From Zingiber officinale (taxonomy: Eukaryota; Streptophyta; Magnoliopsida; Zingiberales; Zingiberaceae), in NCBI RefSeq assembly GCF_018446385.1, contig NC_056004.1:30262492-30326491 (forward strand): a DNA stretch of 64,000 bases, written 5' to 3'. Shown here in pieces: positions 36,641 to 47,783 of this stretch. Within the stretch, counting starts at the first letter, position 1. The number at the start of each line of letters is the position of its first letter. Position numbers and translations under genes: made by a program. The notes beneath the pieces were generated by a model. That model saw nothing but the letters and a program-made list of their open reading frames with translations, was not told where the DNA came from and searched no databases.

Positions 36641-37421
36641 AACCTTGTGATCCTAGGTTTCAAGCATTCTATTCTTATGGAAAACATAAACAACTTGTAT
36701 CACAGGTGAGGGGATACTTACTTTCTTTCACTTGTTGTTCCTAAAGAAAGTGGTACCCTTGTGAGAAGGAAGAAGGAGCTTCTCTTCCTAGTTCTCCCTT
36801 TTGTTTTCTCTTTCTTGTAAGGAGTAAACCTTGAGACTCCTTCCTAGGAAATAGTTTTCTTGGAGAGAAAACCATAGCTTGGATTTTAGAAATGAGGGAG
36901 AGAGAGCTCTATGTCTCGGTGGAGAAGGAAGAAGGAGAAAGAAGGAGGAGGAAGAATTAACAACTTTTCTTTCCCTTTTCTTCTCTCAATCCTATTTATT
37001 CCTCATGTAAATGAAACATGTCCTCATTCATTTCCCTTAACCCCTCTATCTCCTCCCTCTCTTAATTCCCACGAAATTAGAGGAAAAGAAGGAAGGAAGG
37101 CAACTTGGCTTTTGCTTGATTTTTTCCTTAACCAAGAGGAAGAGGAGGTAAGCTACTTGGTTTTCTCTTGCTCCTTTACTTAACTATCCTCTTACTTTTA
37201 ACTACAATTTCCATTCTTTTCTATTCATCTATTATTCATTACTCTAGTGGTTACCATACACCAATTTAATTCTATTATTTGTGGGAGGTTCAAGGTTCAA
37301 ACCTTAACCTCACTTTCTTTTTATTTCATTTTGGTTTCTATTTCTATTTCTCTTTTTTCTTTTATTCTAAAGGAAAAATATTCATAGGTATAGATTATCA
37401 TTTTGTGGGTGTTACAAACAC

Positions 37422-38642
37422 CTTGCTCCAAGAAGATTCAAGATCTGGCGGTGAGCTCTGGAGAAATCACTGTAAGGATCGGAGAAGAATCAGGCGAGTA
37501 TCTATATGAGTCGTGCGAAGAAGAACGCTCGCAACGGCTTTATCCAGCGCCAATGGTCGGATCCCAATCGATTGGGGAGGCTTTGGATCGATCGGTCGAT
37601 CGATCCAAAGCGCCTCTGTGCTCTCTATAAATCGCTTGAATCGATTGCCCGATCGATTCAATGTTTACTTGCGATTCCAACCTCTCAATCGATCGCCCGA
37701 TCGATTAGAGGTTCCCAATCGATCAGGTGATCTATTGGGAGGCTTTCTGTGTTGTGTCGATTCCCCCCAATCGATCCACTGATCGATTGGGAGCAGGTTT
37801 TGTCGTGACACTTCACCCAATCGATCAACTGATCGATTAGGCATGAGTCAATCGATCGGTTGATCGATTGAGCCAACTTGATTTTCCCTAATCAAGTTCC
37901 AAGCCCCTAAAACCCAACATATGGTCAACCATGACCTGTTGGGACATCATACCTAGCATTCGGTCACCCTCGACCTGCTAGGACTTCCTCACCAAGTGCC
38001 CAGTTAATCCCTTTGACCCACTTAGACTTTCTCCTCGTGCCAAGTATCCGGTCAAACCTTTGACCTACTTGGACTTCTCAATACCAGGTGTCCGGTCAAC
38101 CTTTACCCACCTGGATTTCCACGTGCCTGGCTTCACTCACCAGGACTTCTCTTCTGCCTAGCTTCACTCACTAGGACTTCCCATCTGCCTAGCTTCACTC
38201 ATTAGGATTACTCATCTGTCTAGCTTCACTCACTAGGACTTCTCATCTACTTGGCTTCACTCACCAGGACTTTCCACCTGGCTTCACTCACCAAGATTTT
38301 TTAACTGCCTGGCTTCACTCACCAGGACTTCTTCTCTGCCTAGCTTCACTCACTAGGTCTTTCACCTGGCTTCACTCATCAGGATTTTCCAATCAAGTAT
38401 CCAGTCAGTCTTGACCTACTTGACTCTTCTTCACATCTAACTGGTCAACCTTGACCAGAGGATAATTGTACCCACAATCTCCCCAAATGAATGATTGCAT
38501 CTGTAATCTTCACGTATTATCAATCTTCATGTATTGTCAATATATTGTCAAACATCGAAACCCAAACATCAAGACTCAAGCTTGAGCCTTCTCAAGCTTA
38601 GTCAACCAGGTCAACCTTGACCTAGGGAATATTGCACCAACA
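37422..38642 (-). repeat. Right (5') LTR of element D, second part
   Basis: Continues from 29951 after element H and ends attgcaccaaca. It contains a palindrome block of aatcgatt/gatcgatc words (37560-37870) and then a run of short tandem phrases (38125-38380). Confidence 0.75.
38125..38380. repeat. Short tandem repeat in the D LTR, about 25-30 bp unit
   Basis: ctgcctagcttcactcactaggacttc and close variants repeat about nine times in a row. Confidence 0.85.
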
Positions 38643-38748
38643 GGTTCCATTATTTATGCATGAGTTGATTTGCATATTTATTTACATATGTGTTGCTATA
38701 TTGTTTCTCTAACTTAAAAGGGTTACCAAACATCAAAAAGGGGGAGAT

Positions 38749-39894
38749 TGTTGAAGCAATCTGGGTACCCTAGGTTTTGATGTTTGGGCAAATGTTTAAG
38801 TTAGGTTTATTGTTATATTTGATATATATTGTGAGTGTGCAGGATACAGGTACAACAAGGAAAGTTCAAGTGTGATCTTGGCAAAGGGAGAAAGTCCAAG
38901 GATGAGTCTTGGCGGTGTAAGTCCAAGCATGTAGTATTGGCAACGTAAGTTCAAGTGTGGCTTGACAATGGATGAAGTCCCGGAGGTGTGACCTCTTGGC
39001 AAAGGAAGACCCGACAATAATGACAAGGTCGATGGAAGCTCCAGAAGGCAAGATGTGAAGGATGGGGAGGCATCTGAGGGACGCAAGGCTGATGGAGGAG
39101 GCTAGAAGGCTAGGTCTAGGTTGGTCAGGCGAGGACGAGTGCTAAGTGAATGTACTCAGGGGGTTAAATCATAGGATTAGGATTTTACTGTAGCATTAAT
39201 GTAGTATTACTGTAGTAGTACTGTAATGTTACTGTAATAGTACTATAGCGTTTCTGTAGCAGTCGACTGGTGTTTTCATCAGTTGACTGGTGTAGTCGAC
39301 CGGACAGTCGACTGGGAGTGAATAGAATGCTTCTGTTCGTTCGGTTAGTGTGGAGCAGTTGACTGATGGAAGTATCAATCGACTGGTATCGAGTCGTTGG
39401 GTTGTAGCAGTCGAATCTCCACAGAGGGCAGTTGACTAATGGTTTTAGCAGTCGACTGGTAGGCGAGGTTTTTCAACTCGTGGCCTATATAACAAAGCAT
39501 TGGAAGCTTGGTTAAGGTTGACGAAATATATTTGGTTAAAGCCTATTAGACTCTCCCAAGCCCTCGTGTGATCGGTGTGCTTGTATTCAAGTGTTTGTGG
39601 TGAGGTTTCTCCACCGACAAAGAGCTTGAGCTAGCCGAAGGTTTTCCGGGGAGTCATCCACCGACGGATCGGGATCGTCCACCTTACGGACAGCCGTGGA
39701 GTAGAAGTAAGTAATCTCTGAACCACGTTACATAAATGTGTTAGAAGTTTGTTTGTCTTGGTTATTACCTTTAGGTTTAGCATTCTATTTGTTAGATTTG
39801 ATTTTGTATTTTCGCTGTACACTAACATTATAGGAATCAATCGATTTGGGTGAGACGCTATTCACCCCCCTCTAGCAGACGTAAAGGCCCCAAC
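38749..39894 (+). repeat. 3' LTR of element A
   Basis: 1146 bp, homologous to 14473-15574, immediately after the polypurine tract aaaaagggggagat (38735-38748) and before TSD GATGG. It has the same cagtcgactg palindrome block at 39260-39460 and an extra run of tactgtag words near 39190-39260. Confidence 0.9.
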
Positions 39895-40522
39895 AGATGG
39901 ATCCGTCTGACAACCTCTTGAACTAGCGTTGTGCTGACCCAGAGAGGGTGGTGAGAAAGACCCGGTCCTTCACTCCATCGGTGTACTGATGAATTGTGAC
40001 CGCATTATCGAATTTGGTCAAATGGTCGTTTGGGTCGGTAGTTCCGTTATACTCTCCAATCGCTAACGGTGTGTAGTGCCTCAGCAAAGGGTCATTCAGA
40101 ATCCCCTTTGAAAATTATTGATTGATCCGCTCGGGTGAATCATCCTCCCTAGGTGCCTTCCCTTTCCTTGCATCTTGAATAGGCGCATCATCTGAAGAAG
40201 ACCCCAGGTTTTTATCCGCTCGGTCCCGTTCCTCCGATAGAGTTCTAAACAACGCTCGGTGGAAGGGAATATGCGCATTGGGTGCTTCCCCATACGTGAT
40301 GGCCAGCTTCTTGCTATTACCCCGAGCCGATACTTGGTCCGCTCATTCATCGTGCTCAGCTAGTCGACCAGCGGCTGATGCTGCGGGCTCTTGCGCTTGG
40401 CGTTCGACCAACGCTTGTTGTTGTTGTTGCTGCTCCACTATCTTATCTGCTCGGGCTTGTACCAGCATGACAAACTCCTCTTGTGTCAGCGTCACCATAG
40501 TGAATTTTCCAGCGTCCTCCAT
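39895..40522 (-). pseudogene. Element G (right part): Ty3/gypsy gag, N-terminal side
   Basis: Minus-strand reading from an ATG at 40520-40522 gives VTLTQEEFVMLVQARADK, a glutamine run, and the gag core YTPLAIGEYNGTTDPNDHL, FDNAVTIHQYTDGVKDRVFL, TTLSGSAQ, characteristic of Tat/Athila-type Ty3/gypsy gag. It continues, beyond element A, at 14467 and below. Broken fossil. Confidence 0.8.
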
Positions 40523-40567
40523 CTTCTCGTTCGGATGTAGGCTACGGTTTCACAAACGACGCCAAAA

Positions 40568-41460
40568 TGATCCTCTCCGAAAGCGAGAATGTGGAAAACT
40601 GGGGATGTGGCGGCTTCGCTGACTGGCTGAAGACCTCACTCCGTTCTGTAAAACAAGTAACGTCAGTGCCGAGCCAGGGAAGAGATCCCTAGCGTTGGCA
40701 CTCCAACGCTCAAGTCAGTCACTGGAATGTGGAGAAAAGTGGAGGAACTGTAGAACTATGTGCAAACAGTAGATAACGCATGCCTCCACTGGTGATTGAC
40801 TCTCCCTTTATATAGAGCCTTGGTGGGCGATGCGCGTGCTTCTCGAGGCATAGGGGCACTCTCCTATATATCCTATGAAAGGACCTATCAAGAAAGTACC
40901 TCTAACAACAAACCTTAACAGGGCATGCATATCCCTGACGAGACAGTAGAAGCTTCCATCGTATGATCCACTTGTTGACCATGCCTCGTGTCAACGACAC
41001 TACCTCCCAAAAGGATATAGAGAGATACTACAATGGTCCCGTTTCTTGGTCGAGCGTGGGTAGCTGCTCAGTCAAGACTCTGCTCCGTTCATGGTTAGTC
41101 CCGCTACTTAGCCGAGCAGGGTAGCCTCTCGGTCGGGACCCCTCCTCTCTATCGACCTCAGTGGCTCTTCCGTACGGTGACTGTGTAGCAACCTATCCTC
41201 CCCCGTTCGGACTAGCTATCCGGTCGGCCTCGACGTCTTGCTACTCTATGTTGAGAGTCGGTTGTCTTACGTATCACCTCGAGTTGGACGGGTGGTCTGC
41301 TCGGACATGTCTTCCGTTAGTCGGGCCCTAACTACCCGACCGACCATTGCAATTGTCCTTTGTTTGATCCTTTGATACTCGAGCGTTGACCAGCTTGACT
41401 TTGACCTCCACCTTGGCAGTTGGCCCCGTGCCAGGTAGGCCTCCCTCCATCGCCGCATCA
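40568..41460 (-). repeat. 5' LTR of element G
   Basis: Lies just upstream (minus strand) of a gypsy primer site, ttttggcgtcgtttgtg (near 40550-40567). The likely ends are tgatcctctccg and cgccgcatca; the outer edge could also be about 14 bases further right. Contains a tatatagagcc TATA-like phrase near 40813. G keeps only this LTR and gag, and its other end is lost at the junction with F. Confidence 0.65.
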
Positions 41461-41849
41461 GCACCCAAGCATCATATTCAAATACTTGAAACCCAAGTTG
41501 AACTTTCTTACATTTTCTTAAATCCCTTCACTTGACCTTTTAAGATGGAATTTTCTTCCTCGAGTTTTGTAACTGAGTTGAAGTTCTATCTTGAACATGA
41601 TTAGTTGAAGGATTCAAGTTGACCTACTCCTTAAGGTGGTTAACTTCCTTGAATAGCAAGTTAATCTTATGCTCAGATTTAGTCAAATTTTTAAACAAGT
41701 ATTTAATTATTTTGAGCATTCTATATTTAGAAAGGGTGGTTACCTTATCTAGTCATTTTGAAATAAATATGGATCTGTGGCTTCTATCGGATTCAGAATC
41801 AGACTCGGACTCGATCTTGAACTCCTCGTTTCTTGTCATAAGTTCCAAG

Positions 41850-44496
41850 TGTTGGTGCAACCTTAGGTCAAGGTTGACCTGGGTGACCCGACTCGAGTTG
41901 ACCTGACTCGAGGTATATTTTGATGTTTGATAAGAATAGAGAAGTTGTATTTTGATGTTTGACAAGAATAGGAACTTTAGGGATTGTGGGTGCAACCTTT
42001 GGTCAAGGTTGATCTGGTTGACCCGACTTGAGTTGACCTGATTCGGGAAGAGTCCAAGTATGGAGACTTGGCACGGAAAGGTCCAAGCAGGGAGCTTGGC
42101 ACGGGAAAAGTCCAAGTATGGAGACTTGGCACGGAAAAGTCCAAGCAGGGAGCTTGGCACGGGGAAAAGTCCAAGTATGGAAGCTTGGCATGGGAAGTCG
42201 GAGAGGGCTCGGTACCTCGTTCTCCGGACTAGGTCAGAGAGGGCTTGGTAACTCGTTCTCTGGACTGGATGGAGTCGGAGAGGGCTCGGTAGCTCGTTCT
42301 CCGGACTAGGTCAGAGAGGGCTCGGTAGCTCGTTCTCTGGACCGGACGAAGTCGGAGAGGGCTCGGTAGCTCGTTCTCTGGACTAGGTCAGAGAGGGCTC
42401 GGTAGCTCGTTCTCTGGACCAGACATGGAAGTCGGAGAGGTCTCGGTAGCTCGTTCTCCGGATTAGGTCAGAGAGGGCTCGGTAGCTCGTTCTCTAGATC
42501 AGGAAGGCTTTAGGTTTAAGGCTGGGAAATTGGATCGGTCTGCTGACCGATCCAGTGATACACTGGGTCATCTGATCGATCTGATGACCGATCAGAAACC
42601 AAACAGATTGGGAGAAGGAATGGCCTGATCGGTCCACAGATCGATCAGGGCTCTAGCAACCAACTCTTTGTGAGAGTTGGGATCAGTCTGGGCACCGATC
42701 AGCCTAGGGCCTGATCGGTCCACAGACCGATCAGGGATCGACAACAACTCTCTGTGAGAGTTGGGATCGGTCTGGGGACCGATCAGCCTAGGCCCTGATC
42801 GGTCCCATGGCCGATCAGACCCATCCTGGACCGATCAGGGTGGAGCCTGATCGGTCCAGGCCTAGCCGTTGAGACACAACGGCTAGATTTCTGTCTTCTT
42901 CTTCGCAGGTTTTGATATAAGGTGGAGGGCCTCTACTGTTGAACTCACTCTTCTTCTTCCTCCTTGCGATCTGAGCTTTGCTGAGCTCTTCATCCCTGAA
43001 GCTTCGTGTGAGCTTCCCTCGGCTGAGTTTCCAACTGAACAGTTGCTGCTGTGCTGTGGTTGGCATCCGTGAAGTTGCTGCTTCATCAACAGTCGACAAG
43101 AAGGCAAGCAAACTAGTGTTTTTACATTCATATTGTTCTTGGCTTCTTGCTGTATTTCTTGTACTCCGATCTTGCTGTTGCAAGAGAGATTGTGGCGAGG
43201 TTTCTCCACCCAGAAGGAGTTTTTATTAGTCGGTTTTCCGGGGTCTCATCCACCGACGGATATATAGGATTCGTCCACCTTACGGACAAGCCGAGGAGTA
43301 GGAGTATCATCTCCGAACCTCGTTATATCGTCGCATTTGAGGTTTGATCTTCTCCATTTTCGTTTCTACTTTTTATTTCCGCTGCGCTAACTCAAATTGT
43401 AGGAAGAAACGTGAACTTTGTTGGAGCAATCCCAATGGTCCGCGGGACCATGTGTTTTGGTGTTTGGGCAAAAGGTTTAAGTTAGGATTACCCTTGTTAT
43501 TTGATATGTGTACTTGAGTTGTGCAGGACTGCAGGTGACACATGTGACTCAGGTTGACGGCTTCGGGTCCGGTGAAGGATGGAGCATCCGAGGGACCGTG
43601 GACAAGGCAGCAAGGACAAGGGCCGAGGGAAGCGACTTCGAGGCATACGCGAAGGATGGCATTGGGGACGAGCCGCGGGCTTGGATGCATCCGAGGGACG
43701 AGAGCCAAAGGAAGTAGGCTTGAAGGCAAGAGGTCAAGGCTGCAAAGAAGAGTCAAATGAGTCGTGAGGGTACGAGTGCATGAGAGATTGTACTCGGAGT
43801 AAAATCCTAGTTTTAGGGTTTTACTGTAGCGGCACTGTAGCAGTACTGTAGCGCACTGTAGCAGTTACTGTAGCGTACTGTAGCAGTCGACTGGTGTATG
43901 GACCAGTCGACTGATGCACTGTAGCAGAGCCGTTGAGATAGCCGTTGGGCTGGCACCAGTCGACTGGTGCAAGGACCAGTCGACTGGTAACGGGCAAATC
44001 AGGTTCTGATTTGTTCCAAGCTCTATAAGAAGGAGCTTGGTATGGCCGGCCAAGGCGACGAAATTAGACTTGGTTAAAGCCTAATTAGTAGTCATCTAGT
44101 GCTCTAGCAATCCAAGTGTTCTTGATCGAGTTGTGGCGAGGTTTCTCCACCGACAAGGAGGATTGTGCTAGCCGGAGTTTCCGGGGACTAATCCACCGAC
44201 GGATTGAGGGATCGTCCACCTTACGGACACGCCGTGGAGTAGGAGCTTTATCTCCGAACCACGTAAATCGACGCGTGTTGGTTTGCTTGCTCTTTCTTGT
44301 TCTTTGTATTAGCATTTAGCTTTCATATTCGTATTTGTATTCTTTGTATTCCGCTGTGCTAACGAATACGTAGGAAGCAATCGATTTGGGGGTGCCGTCT
44401 ATCCAACCCCCCTTCAAGCCGGCCACCGATCATCCAACAAACTTGGGGTCGGCTATTCACACCCCCCTCTCTAGCCGCTATCCGAAGGTCCTAACA
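41850..44496 (+). repeat. 5' LTR of element C (with insert)
   Basis: About 1620 bp of its own sequence plus solo LTR I. It holds tandem copies (about 34 bp) of gtcagagagggctcggtagc at 42190-42500, then repeated tgatcggtcc..ggaccgatca palindromes at 42530-42870. Confidence 0.9.
43419..44439 (+). mobile_element. Solo LTR I inside the 5' LTR of element C
   Basis: Starts tgttggagcaatcccaatgg, ends ccgatcatccaaca, flanked by perfect TSDs AACTT (43414-43418, 44440-44444). The 3' LTR of C shows the empty site gtgaacttggggtcgg. It is related to the LTR of element A (gtttgggcaaa, gtggcgaggtttctccaccgac) and has four cagtcgactgg palindromes at 43880-43990. 1021 bp, no internal region. Confidence 0.93.
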
Positions 44497-44558
44497 AGTG
44501 GTATCAGAGCGAGGTCGCTCTTCGTCGGATTAACACCCGGGGGAGCACGAGCTAGAGA

Positions 44559-46029
44559 ATGGATCAACTTGGAGAAGACGTCACGATTCCACCCTTCTAC
44601 GATCGCGACGACTTCACGTTTTGGAAGGTAAGAATGAAGTATTTTTTTATGACTAACCTAGTAAATTGGAATTGTGTACAAGTAGGTTTTATTCCTCCGG
44701 TGGATAAAGAAGGAGAACCTCTCGAGAAGAAGAAGTGGACTAAGGAACAAATCCACCAATCCATAATCAACGACGAGGTAACGAAAATCTTTGAATTTTC
44801 ATTACCTAATGATATCTTGTGTAAGATAGGTAGATACAACAATGCCAAGGAGTTGTGGAACAACTTGGCTAAGTTTCATGAGGAGAGCTCCAATTCAAGT
44901 CATGAAGAGGAGTCAAGTGAGCCAAGTAGCTCACATCATGGAGGTATGGAATTAGAAGTTGAGGGCTACTCAACATCTAAGGAAGAAGAGGAGGAGAGTT
45001 CTTCTTCAAGAATGAAGCAAGAAGAAGAAGCCTCTACCTCCGGAAGGGATGAAGAAGAGAGCTTATATCCATCCTCAACCCTAGGTAACTCAAGCAACTT
45101 AATTTCAAGTAAATTACATATAATGTGCTTTGAGTGTAGGGAATATGGGCATTACAAAAGTAAATGTCCAAAGAGGATTCGAAAGACTCCACCGGCACCA
45201 AAAGTCAAGGAAGCCGGAGTCCCGATACGCAAGGGCAAGGAGCATGTGGTGTGCTTCCAATGCAAGCAAAGGGGACATTATAGGAGTCAATGTCCAAGGG
45301 GGAGGCAACCTCACAAGGACAAGAGACCAAGCACATCTATGGGGGGAGCTAAGGCAAACCCTAAGGTATCCTTTAAGGCACATTCTTGCAATTCTAATAA
45401 GACACATGCTAGTAGTTTTATTGCAATTGTCAATAATGATAAGCATGAGAACCATAGAAACCGATACATGTGCTTAGGTGCCAAACATGTTAGCCTAGAT
45501 AAGGACAATGCTAGAAATGCCAACCCTAGAGTTAACTCATCTAAGGTTAAGGAAAACCTAGATAGGAATCCCAAAACAACTAGACATATGCCTAGGAATA
45601 CCTCAAAGAAAAATGGAAAATTAAAGCTTGAGGTATTAAAGAAGGAAAATCAAGTCTTGAGGTCAAGACTTGATAGAAAAGACTCTTAAGAATTTGGAGA
45701 AGTCAACTCTAGGGTCTAAGGGTCAAAAACCAAAGCCCAAGGACATGAGAGGTTTGGGTCACAAACCTAAGTCTCAAGTGGTCAAGCCCGCTTATCATAA
45801 TGTTCCATTCGATTATGGAACAAGACCTAGGGCTAAGAAGACCATCACCAAGGTCACAAGGGGAGTCACCCCTAGAGTTGATCTTGATGAGTCCCAAATG
45901 ACCAAGGCTTTAAAGCCTAGGAGGGTCATTAGGAGGGTTGCTAGGGAAGTCATCCCTAGTGAATATTTAGTGAACCCAATGAGCTCAAATAGGTATTGGG
46001 TTCCTAGGAGCGTGATTCCTTCACGCTAG
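44559..46029 (+). pseudogene. gag of element C
   Basis: SIRE-type gag beginning MDQLGEDVTIPPFYDRDDF about 50 bases after the primer site. Parts: FWKVRMKYFFMTNLVNWNCV, EFSLPNDILCKIGRYNNAKELWNN, an acidic serine-rich segment, zinc knuckles CFECREYGHYKSKCP and CFQCKQRGHYRSQCP, and a C-terminal part ending near YWVPRSVIP. Mostly open, with at least one break. Highly similar in plan to the gags of A and D. Confidence 0.85.
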
Positions 46030-47783
46030 ATGGTTTAGGGTGTGCCAACCTTAATTGGATAGGTAGTTAACCTACTCATGGCAAAAGGTGGCATTTTAGA
46101 AATTTTCAAGGTGTAATCAAGCCTTGAAAATGAAATTAAAAATTATTCCTAAGGTGATTAGGATGTGCCAACCACATTTGAGAAGTTTTCTAGGGTCAAT
46201 CTAATTGGCACATAGTGATCCAAAAAATCTTTAGTATATGACTTTAGGTCTATTACACTTAAGAATATAGAATTTATGGCAAAATGATCAAAATTATCAA
46301 AAATGACAACTAAGGCTAGAATTAGGTATTTTCTATACCTTTATATGTTATTTGCCATACATTGTTTGTCATATGTCACGTCATGACATCATATTTATTT
46401 TATTATCATTTGAAATGTCATGATAATGCTTAGGTTAGTTATATGTCATGCCTTATTTAAGTTTCATACTTTATGCCATGACATCATGACATTGGCACTT
46501 ATTTCCACTTATGATATTATTTTATGCCATGTCATCATCTCTTGCATTTATGATCAATTAAATTGATTTAAGGATAAAAACACAATTTGATATGGAGATC
46601 TAATTATTGTTTAGAAAATGCATGAGAACTTAGCTTAAGATGACCTAAACCCATATCTCACATCAAAATTAACTTGGATGTGTTTGATACACCTTAGATG
46701 TGTGTGAGATATTAGGATTATGAGTTAGGATCAAGGTGCATAGTTCTTGTACCTAGATGAGCCTAATTCGAAATTGAGGATCATAGGGAAAACTTGTGTA
46801 CAAGTCATGTACATTTAGTCCTAAGATTGTGGTCCTAAATTGAATGGTTTAAAATCATTTCAAAATTGTTTTGAAAAACCTTGATGAAGTTTTTCTAGTG
46901 ATAGCATTCATCATTGAGCAAGTTGATACAAAGATGGATTAACCTTGAGCTATTTCAAAGTCTTTCGAACTTTGTATCAAGATTAAAAAATGGGAGTTAT
47001 TTTCATATAAAACTATTTTTCCATGACAATATATGTTATGAGGAATGTATCCTCAAAATTTTACAATTTTTGGAATTTTCTGTGATTTTTTAGGGGTTTC
47101 TGAATTTCGGGAGAAAAATCAGAAATCCTTATCAGAGAGTTGTGGACCGATCAGAGAAGATCCTGATCGGTCCAGGGAAGTCTGGATTGGTCACTGGACC
47201 GATCCAGGGCAGTGAGGATCGGTCTGGTGACTGATCTAGTGAAGTTCTGATCGGTCTGGTGACCGATCAGAGCGTGCCAAAATGCTGATTTTTCGACTGT
47301 TGTCTGAAATTTCAGCTATGAAAGTTGGTGTTTTAGATTTCTAAAGGGTTGAAACTCTCCAAGACATTGTTGGTGGAATGGTCAAGGAGGAGTTAACCTT
47401 TAGGGGGAGTTTTACCTAATGGTCAAGGGGGAGATGACCTTTAGGGGGAGTTTTTACTCGTCAAGATTTCTGAGGATGAGTGATATGGGATTATCACTAA
47501 GTTGACTGTGGATTTTAGTATCAAGGGAGAAATTAAGGGTTTCAATGAAAGGTATGAGACTTTCATTAGGAAGAAACTCTTGACCTTGATTCACTCTTTT
47601 TGATGTGTGTCAAAAAGGGGGAGAATGTCTAGAGAATGTTCAAGGAAGAACATTGGAGTTTGGGAAGAATGTTCAGATAATGTTCGAGGAAGAACATTGG
47701 AGAACTATTGGAAAACCTAAGTTAGGTTATCGGGTTAACCTAACTTGATTATGGCTTTTGCCAAACATCAAAAAGGGGGAGAT
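46030..47783 (+). other. Noncoding 3' internal region of element C
   Basis: No protein domain is visible in any frame. It contains copies of the gatcggtctggtgaccgatc palindrome word (47150-47270), which also occurs in the LTR, ggtcaagggggag phrases, and the polypurine tract at the end. Confidence 0.7.

Larger units (their letters stand above)
29952..37416. mobile_element. Element H: large noncoding LTR-type element, probably a solo LTR
   Basis: Starts tgtaacgcccaccc and ends gtgggtgttaca, with perfect 5-bp TSDs AACAC (29947-29951, 37417-37421). TG...CA ends with a short inverted repeat and a 5-bp TSD fit an LTR. Without the CACTA insert it is about 3.7 kb with no recognisable coding part, so a solo long LTR of a Ty3/gypsy element is most likely; a noncoding LARD-type element is possible. 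It carries at least three internal repeat systems and a recurrent tggccgaaa word. Confidence 0.75.
21278..38642 (-). mobile_element. Element D: SIRE-like Ty1/copia composite with unlike LTRs
   Basis: A minus-strand element inside A. At its right end are an LTR (29571-29951 plus 37422-38642, split by element H), a primer site (ctctgatacca, 29558-29568) and gag. Further left are integrase, RT and RNase H regions, and then a polypurine tract (aatctcccccttttt, 22342-22356) next to the left LTR (21278-22343). The two LTRs are clearly different families, and the flanking 5-mers (caagg, ggttc) do not match. The block is therefore probably a recombinant of two neighbouring minus-strand elements. Coding parts carry several breaks. 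Fossil. Confidence 0.75.
14473..39894 (+). mobile_element. Element A: SIRE-like Ty1/copia retrotransposon, hugely expanded by nested insertions
   Basis: LTRs at 14473-15574 and 38749-39894 are homologous and start and end alike (tgttg..gcaatctgggtaccc to caaca). They are bounded by perfect 5-bp TSDs GATGG (14468-14472, 39895-39899). The 5' LTR is followed by a Met-tRNA primer site, attggtatcagagct, and the 3' LTR is preceded by the polypurine tract aaaaagggggagat. Own parts left are gag (about 15640-16139 and 20325-21200) and a short 3' tail (38643-38748); pol is absent. Elements B and D sit inside it. The LTRs look roughly a tenth different by eye, older than those of B and C. Broken fossil. 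Confidence 0.9.

Noticed and set aside
29952-37416. Element H as a DNA transposon because of its TGTAAC.../...GTTACA inverted ends
   Set aside because: TG...CA with a 5-bp duplication fits an LTR better, and no transposase or longer inverted repeat is present; not fully excluded.
40278-40622. Plus-strand frame of 114 codons
   Set aside because: Shadow of the minus-strand gypsy gag and the adjoining LTR of element G.
42060-42309. Repetitive short peptides in the C LTR
   Set aside because: Translations of the 34-bp tandem repeat, present in several frames and both strands.
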